DNA of 6,158 nucleotides from an uncultured Acidobacteriota bacterium (GCA_937925645.1 CALAMB010000325.1:1-6158); one strand, 5' to 3'. Positions 1 to 5,807 are shown, counted from the first letter of the stretch. Notes: a model not told the origin generated them from the letters alone. Translations and numbers: made by a program.

Positions 1-1238
1 GCCGGCACGTGGTACGCCCGCGGCGCGCCGATCCCCTCCACCCGCAGCAGGTTGTTGTGGCCGTTGGCGGGCGTCCACTCGCGGTGGTCGATGACGCCCG
101 GCGGCAGCTCGTTGAGCTCGCGGTCCACCAGCCGATAGCTCCCCACGGCGAGCGCGGCGCCGCTGGAGCGGAGGCCGTCGACCATTTGCTGGAGTGTGTC
201 CGGGCCGGTGTACAGGTCGTCGGAGTCGAGCTGCACCGCGTAGAGCCCGCAGAGCGGCGATACGACCGCCAGTTGCCAGCAGCCGCCGATGCCCCGGCCG
301 GGGAGCGGCGGGACCAACCGGTGGACGTGGGGGTGGCGATGCTGCAATTCCTCGACCACAGCGCCCGTGCCGTCGGTGGAGTAATTGTCCACCACCAGGA
401 TATTGAATGGGAAATCCGCCTGCTGGCTTGCGGCGGAGGTAATTGCCTCGCCGACGGTCCCCGCCCGGTTCCGCACCGGGATCACCACGCTGGCGAGCAC
501 GGGGAATTCCCCGGCGGACGGCAACGGCGCCGCCGGCGGCGGCAGCCACGCACCGGTGCGGCGGAGGTGTTCCGTAAACACCGCCTCCAGTTCCTTCTGA
601 CGGTCCTGGTTTTCGTGTCTCAGGTAGTCGAAGTGCCCGTTCGCCGCCGGACCGGCGACCGGCCGGACGCGGTAGAGCGCCTCGGGCACCCGGGCGACGG
701 CGCCGGCGCGGGCCAGGCGCAGGCGCAGCTCCGCCGGACCGGACCAGCGCGTGTGGCCCAGCGGCCCTTCGGCGTCGAGCGCCGCCGCGACCGTCCCGCG
801 CCGCCACGCCGTGAGCGGCCCCATCGGGAAAGTGTCCCGGGCCGATCCGGGCTGGAACGGCGGCACGTGCGTCGTGTCCGTCGAGCCGTCGGGCGCCTCG
901 CGCCGCCAGTGGCTGTAGAGGCAGCCGGCGCCCAGGTGCGCGAACGCGGCTTCCAGCCGCTCCGGAAACCCGGCTTCCGGAGCCGCCGCCACCGGCTCCT
1001 CCACCAGCGCCAGATACTCGCCGGCCATGTCGCCGACAAGTCGTTCCAGTTCCCGCCCAGGGAGGAAGGCAGGCACTCGCTGGACGTCCGCCGGCGCTAC
1101 GGATGACGGGCTCCCCGCGGTGTCCGCCGGGACCAGGAGCACCACGCGGGCCACCCACTCCCGACCCGCCCAGGCGGCCGCGGCCGCCGCCGCGGCGGCC
1201 GGATCGTCCACCCGGATGGCCACCGTCCATCGGCTCAT
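1..1238 (-). CDS. Family 2 glycosyltransferase, two-half architecture (partial, C-terminus outside window)
   Basis: The minus strand is open without a stop for 412 codons from ATG 1238 to the left edge, so the C-terminus lies outside. Residues about 247-412 are a typical GT-A/GT2 domain, which transfers a sugar from a nucleotide-sugar donor. They show VVIPVRNR (251-258), VVDNYSTDGT (282-291) and the metal-binding acidic motif LDSDD (337-341), then an NNLLR...GAPRAYH stretch near the edge. Residues about 1-195 look like a second, degenerate GT-like half: where a DxD would be expected there is ALVEEPV (77-83), yet a GT2-like tail follows (WSGPAELRLRLARAG, then VPEALYRVRP). A run of nine alanines sits at about residues 15-23. 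No membrane segment or signal peptide is visible, so a cytoplasmic location is likely. The start overlaps the upstream amidase stop (ATGA) and has a good ribosome site. Acceptor and donor sugars cannot be told. GT2 membership is secure; the two-domain reading is inference. Confidence 0.92.
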   Translation of the reverse strand, partial: MSRWTVAIRVDDPAAAAAAAAAWAGREWVARVVLLVPADTAGSPSSVAPADVQRVPAFLPGRELERLVGDMAGEYLALVEEPVAAAPEAGFPERLEAAFAHLGAGCLYSHWRREAPDGSTDTTHVPPFQPGSARDTFPMGPLTAWRRGTVAAALDAEGPLGHTRWSGPAELRLRLARAGAVARVPEALYRVRPVAGPAANGHFDYLRHENQDRQKELEAVFTEHLRRTGAWLPPPAAPLPSAGEFPVLASVVIPVRNRAGTVGEAITSAASQQADFPFNILVVDNYSTDGTGAVVEELQHRHPHVHRLVPPLPGRGIGGCWQLAVVSPLCGLYAVQLDSDDLYTGPDTLQQMVDGLRSSGAALAVGSYRLVDRELNELPPGVIDHREWTPANGHNNLLRVEGIGAPRAYHVP

Positions 1239-1993
1239 GCGAATCCTCCCGAAACCGTGCCTGCCGTGGACCGCGGCTGCTCGGGCCACGGCCGGGCCAG
1301 GGTCACGCCGCTCATCCGGTTGGCGCGCAGGAACTCGGCCAATGGCGCCCGCACCACGCCGCCCGCCGACCGGGCGGCGTGCACCAGCACCGGTCCGCCG
1401 GCCTCGGCCAGCAGCAGGCCCACGTGAAAGTAATCGAGCCCGCGGCGGGTGGAGACAAAGCACGCCAGGTCGCCGTCGCCCACAACGCGGCGGAAGGCGG
1501 CGACGGCGCGCTTGGGCCAGCCGCGCACGGCAGCGGTCGCCGGCGGCAGGCCCGGCACCACCCCCAGGCGCCGCGTCCATTCCCGCGGCGTCCGCCCCGC
1601 CGGGTGCGGCAGCGGCGCGATGCGGCCCTCGGCCGCGTTCTCCTCCAGCCAGTGGGACATGTAGTGCCGGCGCGACGCCCACGCCACCCGGCCGCCCGAA
1701 TAGCGGATGAGCCGCAGGTTTTTGAGGAACTCCGCCTCGTCCGCCGACCGCGCCAGCGCCATGACCGTCTCGAGGAACGTCACGCAGTCGAAGGCATCCA
1801 GCGAGACGGTGAGCGCCTCGGGCTGACCCGGCCCGCCGCCAAGCGGCGCAGCGCGGAACGGGCAGCCCTGCAGCGCCGTCACCAGCCCGCGGACCCGCTC
1901 GCCGTAAGGCCTCGCGGCCGGCGCGGCGGCCAGCAGCGCCGTCAGGCGCTCCGGATCATATTCTGCGCGGATGGTCCATTTTTCGGTGTTCAT
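1235..1993 (-). CDS. DUF1460-type NlpC/P60 amidase-like protein (N-acetylmuramoyl-L-alanine amidase-like)
   Basis: This 252-residue protein carries the signature of the DUF1460 family, papain-fold enzymes related to NlpC/P60. At least one characterised member of that family cleaves the MurNAc-L-Ala bond of muropeptides. Visible motifs are FDCVTFLETV with the presumed nucleophile Cys70, RRHYMSHW (108-115), GLDYFHVGLL with the presumed catalytic His190, and LVHAARSAGGVV (203-214), followed by an Arg-rich C-terminus. The order matches the family pattern of DCVTFxE, then HVG, then a hAS-like block. The first 30 residues (MNTEKWTIRAEYDPERL...) hold no signal peptide or lipobox, although peptidoglycan hydrolases of this kind are often exported, so it may act on recycled muropeptides in the cytoplasm. 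It is the first gene of the operon and overlaps the glycosyltransferase by 4 bp. A candidate promoter lies 36 bp upstream; its own ribosome site is weak. The family call is firm; the substrate is inferred. Confidence 0.87.
   Translation of the reverse strand: MNTEKWTIRAEYDPERLTALLAAAPAARPYGERVRGLVTALQGCPFRAAPLGGGPGQPEALTVSLDAFDCVTFLETVMALARSADEAEFLKNLRLIRYSGGRVAWASRRHYMSHWLEENAAEGRIAPLPHPAGRTPREWTRRLGVVPGLPPATAAVRGWPKRAVAAFRRVVGDGDLACFVSTRRGLDYFHVGLLLAEAGGPVLVHAARSAGGVVRAPLAEFLRANRMSGVTLARPWPEQPRSTAGTVSGGFA
1245..1250 (-). promoter_or_regulatory. Ribosome binding site of the glycosyltransferase, inside the amidase gene
   Basis: GGGAGG on the minus strand lies six bases before ATG 1238. It sits inside the last codons of the amidase gene, whose TGA (1237-1235) shares ATGA with the glycosyltransferase start. 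This supports ATG 1238 as the true start and points to translational coupling. Confidence 0.75.
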
Positions 1994-2028
1994 CGCGGAT
2001 TGAGCCCCGCTCTCCGTCGGGCGTCCTC

Positions 2029-2056
2029 ATTCTAACACTTTTCTTGACCCGGACAA
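2029..2056 (-). promoter_or_regulatory. Candidate sigma70-type promoter of the amidase-glycosyltransferase operon
   Basis: On the minus strand TTGTCC (2056-2051) and TAGAAT (2034-2029) are separated by 16 bp. TAGAAT is preceded by TGT, an extended -10 element. Transcription would start near 2022, leaving a leader of about 30 bases before ATG 1993. It is predicted from consensus only. Confidence 0.5.
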
Positions 2057-2068
2057 TTTGTGTATAAT
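2044..2068 (+). promoter_or_regulatory. Candidate promoter of the zinc-ribbon gene, interleaved with the divergent promoter
   Basis: A perfect TATAAT (2063-2068) sits in AT-rich sequence about 100 bases before ATG 2166. TTGACC (2044-2049) lies upstream but only 13 bp away, short of the usual 16-18, so the -35 assignment is doubtful. The boxes overlap the minus-strand promoter boxes at 2029-2056, so the two would compete for polymerase. Confidence 0.4.
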
Positions 2069-2154
2069 GATGTTTCCAAGGCCCCGCCCGCTCGTTTCCA
2101 AGTGTGAGGTTGACAAACGAGACCGCCCCCCCCGGACGGGACTATTCTTTCCCA

Positions 2155-2160
2155 GGGAGG
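2155..2160 (+). promoter_or_regulatory. Ribosome binding site that sets the start of the zinc-ribbon gene
   Basis: GGGAGG lies five bases before ATG 2166. The reading frame is open further upstream to an ATG at 2058, but that ATG falls inside the TATAAT promoter region and lacks a ribosome site. The extra 36 residues are low-complexity and do not look coding, so ATG 2166 is preferred. Confidence 0.75.
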
Positions 2161-2165
2161 CTCGC

Positions 2166-2585
2166 ATGAGCCGCAAGTACAAACAGAAGGGCTACCAGGA
2201 CGGCGATTCCGAACGACCGGCCCGCCCGCCGCGTCCAGCCGGCAACGGCGATCACGTCCGCGGCCGGGTGGAGACGCGCTACCGGCGGACCATCCGCTGC
2301 ACCGAGTGCTCCGCCAACGTCCAGTTCACGGACGAGCTGAAGCCCACCGACACCTGCCGCAGCTGCAACGCCGACCTGCGCACCTGCCGCAACTGCAAGT
2401 TTTTCGACCCCGGCGCCCCCAACGAGTGCATGCAGCCGGTGACGCGGCGGATCGACGGCAAGAACGTCCGGAACGAGTGTCCGCAGTTCCGGCCCAAAAT
2501 CCTCTTCGAAAAGGTTGTGGAAGAGCGGAAAGAAGGGCCCGTCAACAACGCCCGCAAGGCCTTCGACGATCTGTTCAAGATCTGA
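2166..2585 (+). CDS. Eight-cysteine zinc-ribbon-like protein, function unknown
   Basis: This 139-residue soluble protein has a basic, disordered-looking N-terminus (1-40, rich in Arg, Lys, Pro and Gly). A Cys-rich core follows with cysteines at 45, 48, 64, 67, 74, 77, 88 and 105. The first four (CTEC, 15 residues, CRSC) fit a zinc ribbon. The second four (CRNCKFFDPGAPNEC, then NECPQF) could bind a second zinc or an iron-sulfur cluster. The C-terminus (KILFEKVVEERKEG...ARKAFDDLFKI) is charged and probably helical. No signal peptide or membrane segment is seen. The ribbon plus basic tail would suit binding to nucleic acid or to a protein partner, but I do not recognise a named family and assign no function. 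It stands alone, divergent from the amidase operon and convergent with the symporter. That the gene is real is supported by its ribosome site, the ordered CxxC motifs and normal codon use. Confidence 0.85.
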   Translation: MSRKYKQKGYQDGDSERPARPPRPAGNGDHVRGRVETRYRRTIRCTECSANVQFTDELKPTDTCRSCNADLRTCRNCKFFDPGAPNECMQPVTRRIDGKNVRNECPQFRPKILFEKVVEERKEGPVNNARKAFDDLFKI

Positions 2586-2614
2586 TATTCGCAGAACCCA
2601 ACAGCACACGACGA

Positions 2615-2642
2615 GGCTCGGGACTCGAGGCTCAATGCTCGT
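2615..2642. repeat. Four degenerate 7-bp tandem repeats in a convergent gap
   Basis: GGCTCGG, GACTCGA, GGCTCAA and TGCTCGT follow each other without a gap and share the core CTC at positions 3-5 of each unit (consensus NRCTCRN). They lie between the stop codons of two convergent genes. No GC-rich hairpin with a T-run is visible in this gap, so no intrinsic terminator is called. They resemble the short heptamer repeats dispersed between genes in some bacteria; whether other copies exist in this genome cannot be seen. Confidence 0.5.
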
Positions 2643-2648
2643 CCCCCA

Positions 2649-4076
2649 TCAATTATTGATTGATTTGGGCGGTCGGGCCAGAGTGACCAGGATCGCCAAG
2701 CCCATGGCGGCGACGAAGGTGACACCCATGGCCGTGACGGTCGTGTCCAGGCCGGTGGCGACCCAGACCACCGTGGTCACCAGCCCGGCGACGAGCGCGG
2801 TCACCACGCCGGCGCCGCGGAAGCGGTCCCAATAGAACGAAAGCAGCACCGCCGGCGCGAACGAGCAGCCGATCCCGGCCCAGGCGTGACTGACCAGATC
2901 ATAGATCTTGGCTGGGCTGAACAGCGACAGGGCGAGAGCCAATCCGCCGATGACCACCACCGCCACCCGGGAGATGGTCAAGACGGTCTTGTCGTCCACC
3001 TGCCCCCGCCGGATGGCCCCCTTGAACACGTCCTGGCTGATGCTGGCTGCAGCGACCAGCAGCATGCTCTGGGCAGTGGAGATCATCGCCGCCGCCGCGC
3101 CCGCCAGCAGAATGCCGGCCAGCCACCAGGGGAAGAGCTTGTTGATCACGAAGGGGAGGATCGACTCCGAGTCCTGGACGGCATGGGGGCCGTACAGCAC
3201 CAGGGCGCAGAGGCCGATGATGACGACACCGGCATACGCGAGAATCGTCCAGATCACAGCGATGTTCCGGCCGATCCGGACATTCCGGTCGTCGCGCATG
3301 CCCATGAATCGGGCGTTGAGCTGGGGCTGCCCGCCCAGGTAACCGAAAAACCAGGCGAACTTGTTGAATATCAACAACCCGGCGGCGAAACCGACGGTGG
3401 TGCCCGTCAGGGAGTCAAATCCCGGTCCGGCGGCCGCCAGTGCCTCGCCGAATCCCGTGGGCTGGTCCAGCACATGGACGAGCATGATCACCGGTGTGAC
3501 CACCAGGGTGGTGATAATGAGCAACGATTGGAAGGTGTCCACGGCCACCACGCTGATGAAGCCGCCGAAGGCGGCATAGGCCAGGATCACCACCGCTGCC
3601 ACGATCTGACCCCATACCGGGTCAAAACCGAAAATGGGGACGATCTTTTCTCCCGCCCCGTTGAACTGCGCCCCGACGTAAAAAATGAAGAAGAACACGA
3701 TGATAAACGTGGACAGCAGCCGGATGGTGTTGGCATTCTCGGGAAACTTGGCTGCAAAATACTCGGGCATGGTCAATGCGTTGTGCTGCTTGGCTTCCTG
3801 GCGGAATTTCCGGGCCAGGGCCACCCAGGCGGTCGTGATGCCCGTCAGGCAACCCAGACCGATCCATATGCCGGACAAGCCGGTGGCATAGACCATACCG
3901 CTGAATCCCAGCAGCAGCCAGGCCGATTCGCCTGTGGCCCGCTCCGACAGCGCCAGCATCCAGCCGGGCAGTTTGGCGCCGCCCAGTACGAAGTCCGACT
4001 GGGACTTGGTCCGCATCGCCTGCCACAGACCCAGCCCCAGAGTCAGCACCAGGTAGCCAATGAAAATCCAGACCAT
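2649..4076 (-). CDS. Sodium:solute symporter, SSS family, PutP-like
   Basis: This 475-residue, highly hydrophobic protein has about 13 membrane segments, close to E. coli PutP (502). Such LeuT-fold carriers in the inner membrane use the sodium gradient to import a solute. By-eye matches to PutP include the TM segment around SERATGESAWLLLGFSG (44-60), NALTMPEYF (99-107), GGFISVVAVDTFQ (171-183), GYLGGQPQLNARFM (246-259), GILLAGAAAAMISTAQS (321-337), where Ser333/Thr334 match the sodium-site pair of PutP, and SHAWAGIGCSFAP (396-408). The position of PutP Asp55 appears to be Gly49, with Glu50 beside it, so proline is not assured as substrate and no gene symbol is given. ATG 4076 is chosen because AAAGGAG lies eight bases before it; GTG 4082 in the same frame has only two bases of spacing and would add two residues. 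The last codons are AT-rich. The gene is divergent from the porin, possibly as a paired uptake route. Confidence 0.9.
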   Translation of the reverse strand: MVWIFIGYLVLTLGLGLWQAMRTKSQSDFVLGGAKLPGWMLALSERATGESAWLLLGFSGMVYATGLSGIWIGLGCLTGITTAWVALARKFRQEAKQHNALTMPEYFAAKFPENANTIRLLSTFIIVFFFIFYVGAQFNGAGEKIVPIFGFDPVWGQIVAAVVILAYAAFGGFISVVAVDTFQSLLIITTLVVTPVIMLVHVLDQPTGFGEALAAAGPGFDSLTGTTVGFAAGLLIFNKFAWFFGYLGGQPQLNARFMGMRDDRNVRIGRNIAVIWTILAYAGVVIIGLCALVLYGPHAVQDSESILPFVINKLFPWWLAGILLAGAAAAMISTAQSMLLVAAASISQDVFKGAIRRGQVDDKTVLTISRVAVVVIGGLALALSLFSPAKIYDLVSHAWAGIGCSFAPAVLLSFYWDRFRGAGVVTALVAGLVTTVVWVATGLDTTVTAMGVTFVAAMGLAILVTLARPPKSINN

Positions 4077-4084
4077 CTTCACCG

Positions 4085-4091
4085 CTCCTTT
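4085..4091 (-). promoter_or_regulatory. Ribosome binding site of the symporter, deciding between GTG 4082 and ATG 4076
   Basis: AAAGGAG on the minus strand is eight bases from ATG 4076 but only two from GTG 4082. The spacing favours the ATG. Confidence 0.65.
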
Positions 4092-4112
4092 GGATGGGGA
4101 CAGAATGTGCCC

Positions 4113-4141
4113 AATGTACCGGAATCGCCGTCCGAAGGCAA
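4113..4141 (-). promoter_or_regulatory. Candidate promoter of the symporter gene
   Basis: On the minus strand TTGCCT (4141-4136) and TACATT (4118-4113) are 17 bp apart, each matching four of six consensus bases. Transcription would start near 4106, giving a leader of about 30 bases. It is predicted from consensus only. Confidence 0.4.
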
Positions 4142-4143
4142 TC

Positions 4144-4167
4144 CCCCGCGTCCCCCCCCCCGCGGGG
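4144..4167. repeat. GC-rich inverted repeat enclosing a 10-C run
   Basis: CCCCGCG (4144-4150) is perfectly mirrored by CGCGGGG (4161-4167) across a ten-base loop of one T and nine C. The C run is ten bases long counting the first base of the right arm (4152-4161). It lies between the candidate symporter promoter and the candidate porin promoter, where it could act as an operator or as a slippage-prone spacer. Confidence 0.55.
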
Positions 4168-4178
4168 CCGCAAAAATG

Positions 4179-4207
4179 TTGACCGAATACGCGGGGGCTG
4201 TTTTAAC
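4179..4207 (+). promoter_or_regulatory. Candidate promoter of the porin gene
   Basis: TTGACC (4179-4184, five of six consensus bases) and TTTAAC (4202-4207, four of six) are 17 bp apart, about 80 bases before ATG 4287. A second possible -35, TTGAAA at 4218-4223, has no good partner. It is predicted from consensus only. Confidence 0.4.
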
Positions 4208-4217
4208 ATAACCTGAA

Positions 4218-4235
4218 TTGAAACTTAACCATTGG
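4218..4235 (+). repeat. Upstream copy of the TTGAAACTTRACC-ATTG motif
   Basis: TTGAAACTTAACCATTGG here nearly repeats TTGAAACTTGACCCATTG at 5595-5612, with one substitution and one extra C. The TTAACCATTGG part also recurs as TTAACCATCGG at 5690-5700. The copies lie before and after the porin gene, each in non-coding sequence, and may be binding sites of a shared regulator. Confidence 0.4.
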
Positions 4236-4272
4236 TCCGTATCCGCCCCACCACATGGGCGGAGACACCACT

Positions 4273-4278
4273 AAGGAG
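4273..4278 (+). promoter_or_regulatory. Ribosome binding site of the porin gene
   Basis: AAGGAG ends eight bases before ATG 4287 and supports that start, which is directly followed by a signal peptide. Confidence 0.75.
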
Positions 4279-4286
4279 CCGCAGCC

Positions 4287-5561
4287 ATGAGAACACCGCG
4301 TTGGACTCTCGCCCTGGCGCTGGCCGGCGCCCTCACCTCGGCGCTCCAGGCGGACACCGCCGCCCTGGAAGAACGGATCCGGCAGTTGGAGCAGCAGCTC
4401 GCCGCCCAGCAGGCCGTGCTGGACCAGTTGAAGGCGGAGGTGCGGCAGCAGGCGGCCGGTCAACAGGAATCCGCCGCCGAAACCGCCCGCACAGAAGTGG
4501 CGAAAGAACTCGGCTCCCACGGCCTGTCGCGGATCCGGTTCAGCGGCGACTCCAGGCTGCGGTACGACGGCATCTATTATGAGGACGAAGCCATCGCCGA
4601 CCGCCAAGGTTTTCGGCTCCGCGCCCGCCTCAAAGTGGAAGTCGATCTGGGCCACGGAGTCAAGAGTGTCTTCCGGCTGGCCTCCGGGATGGCCAAGGCC
4701 GTGCCCGGCTGGGATTTCGGCGCCGAAGCGATCTCCACCAACCAGACGTTCACCGACAGTTTCGACGGCAAGGGCCTCTGGCTCGACCAGGCCTACCTGA
4801 CCTGGACGCCGCCGGAACTCGGCCGACACGTCACGTTTGCCGGCGGCAAGTTCCAGAATCCCTGGATGTCCACTCCCATGGTCTGGGACACCGATGTCAA
4901 TCCGGAAGGTTTCTACGAGCAGTTCCGCTTCGCCTCCGACCCGGTCGAGGTGTTCGCCACCCTGGGCCAGACGGTCATCCGCGAAGTCAGCGACGGGGAC
5001 GACGCCTTTATGTTGGCCTACCAGGGCGGCCTGAAGTTCGGCACCGGTCCCGTTCAGCTCGCCGGCGCCGTCAGTTATTACGACTTTCACAACTACGCCG
5101 CCAACTTCAAGTACGCGAGAGGCAATTTTACCACCGTCGTCGACGGCGAGACCGTGCTGGACGCCGGCGATTTCAACATCGTCAACGCCCTGGTCCGGAT
5201 CGATTACACGGGGTGGCGGCATCCGCTGATGGCCTTCGCGGACTACGGCGTCAATGTCGGCGCCGCGGGGCCCCACGCGGACCAGAATACCGCCTGGAAT
5301 CTGGGCGGCCAGATCGGCCAGAACCGGAAAACCGGCCACTGGTCCCTGTTCTACCGCTACACCCACATCGACGCCAACGCCCTGGCGGGCGCATACGTGG
5401 ACAGCGACTTCGGCAGCGCCAACCGGAGGGGTTCTCAGGTCACGTTCAAGTACAACCTCCAGGACCGGATCACCTTCGGACCGACCCTCTACATCACCGA
5501 CAAGGTGTCGGGTTCCGAACGCTGGAACAGGTTCCAGTTCAACCTAGAGGCCAGTTTTTAG
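4287..5561 (+). CDS. Outer-membrane porin with N-terminal coiled coil (Porin_5-like putative porin)
   Basis: This 424-residue protein is predicted to form a beta-barrel channel in the outer membrane. Residues 1-22 are a Sec signal peptide: basic MRTPR, a hydrophobic core, and probable cleavage after ALQA. Residues about 25-58 (LEERIRQLEQQL... AVLDQLKAEV) form a coiled coil like the trimerising or periplasmic stalk seen in several porins. From about residue 80 the sequence alternates polar and aromatic residues as in amphipathic strands, for example RIRFSGDSRLRYDGIYY, GFRLRARLKVEVDL, LWLDQAYLTWTPP, VTFAGGKFQNPW, LVRIDYTG, HWSLFYRYTHID and QVTFKYNLQDRITFGPTLYIT. It ends NLEASF, with the terminal Phe used as a signal for barrel insertion by BAM. 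The pattern resembles the Porin_5 'putative porin' family; the solute is unknown. It is divergent from the sodium symporter. Only four codons lie between the start and the signal core, so the start is secure. Confidence 0.88.
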   Translation: MRTPRWTLALALAGALTSALQADTAALEERIRQLEQQLAAQQAVLDQLKAEVRQQAAGQQESAAETARTEVAKELGSHGLSRIRFSGDSRLRYDGIYYEDEAIADRQGFRLRARLKVEVDLGHGVKSVFRLASGMAKAVPGWDFGAEAISTNQTFTDSFDGKGLWLDQAYLTWTPPELGRHVTFAGGKFQNPWMSTPMVWDTDVNPEGFYEQFRFASDPVEVFATLGQTVIREVSDGDDAFMLAYQGGLKFGTGPVQLAGAVSYYDFHNYAANFKYARGNFTTVVDGETVLDAGDFNIVNALVRIDYTGWRHPLMAFADYGVNVGAAGPHADQNTAWNLGGQIGQNRKTGHWSLFYRYTHIDANALAGAYVDSDFGSANRRGSQVTFKYNLQDRITFGPTLYITDKVSGSERWNRFQFNLEASF

Positions 5562-5594
5562 CATCACCAACCGCCGACGGCCAAAAGCATTATT

Positions 5595-5612
5595 TTGAAA
5601 CTTGACCCATTG
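5595..5612 (+). repeat. Downstream copy of the TTGAAACTTRACC-ATTG motif
   Basis: TTGAAACTTGACCCATTG matches the copy at 4218-4234 except for one substitution (G for A) and one inserted C. It contains CTTGACCC, also found in the promoter region at 2043-2050, so part of the match could reflect a -35-like box. Confidence 0.4.
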
Positions 5613-5614
5613 CG

Positions 5615-5632
5615 GAGGGTTTAACTACCCTC
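5615..5632. repeat. Small inverted repeat after the porin
   Basis: GAGGGT (5615-5620) is mirrored by ACCCTC (5627-5632) across the six-base loop TTAACT. There is no T-run after it, so a classical intrinsic terminator is unlikely; it may be an operator or a weak hairpin. Confidence 0.35.
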
Positions 5633-5721
5633 GGAGCTCGAACAGGCGGGGGAATGAACTCTAACACCAGGCCACATGTCGGCGCCCGGTTAACCATCGG
5701 CGGGAACGACGGATTGTGGAC

Positions 5722-5807
5722 GCATTTCCGAACCTGCGGCGGCGTTTTGCGCATCTGGATCATTCCGCGTGTGATCCCGGGCACACATTCGGCATCCGAA
5801 CATGCGG
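5722..5807 (+). repeat. Imperfect direct repeat in the adaptor leader
   Basis: GCATTTCCGAACCTGCGG (5722-5739) and GCATCCGAACATGCGG (5792-5807) share GCAT, CCGAAC and TGCGG, with a two-base length difference and one substitution. The copies start 70 bp apart, upstream of the adaptor gene. They could be paired regulator sites, but chance is possible. Confidence 0.3.

Noticed and set aside
9..1106. Long plus-strand frame of 365 codons opposite the glycosyltransferase
   Set aside because: It is an antisense shadow: Arg/Pro/His-rich with no recognisable domain, while the opposite strand reads clear GT2 motifs in high-GC codons.
1175..1200. GC-only palindromic stretch with a NotI-like site as a regulatory element
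   Set aside because: It is explained by the polyalanine codons of the glycosyltransferase N-terminus.
1103..2035. Plus-strand frame of 310 codons opposite the amidase gene
   Set aside because: Low-complexity Pro/Arg-rich translation; the minus strand carries the DUF1460 motifs.
2110..2148. TTGACA (2110-2115) with TATTCT (2143-2148) as a promoter for the zinc-ribbon gene
   Set aside because: The spacer is 27 bp, far too long for sigma70, and no better -10 box lies at 16-18 bp.
2649..2659. TCAATTATTGA palindrome at the symporter stop as a terminator
   Set aside because: The stem is short and AT-only; it would not form a stable terminator hairpin.
2886..4211. Plus-strand frame of 441 codons opposite the symporter
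   Set aside because: Gln/Gly/His-rich shadow; the minus strand encodes a clear membrane transporter.
4203..5366. Minus-strand frame of 387 codons opposite the porin
   Set aside because: A fairly protein-like shadow, but it lacks a ribosome site and known motifs, and the plus strand has signal peptide, coiled coil and barrel strands.
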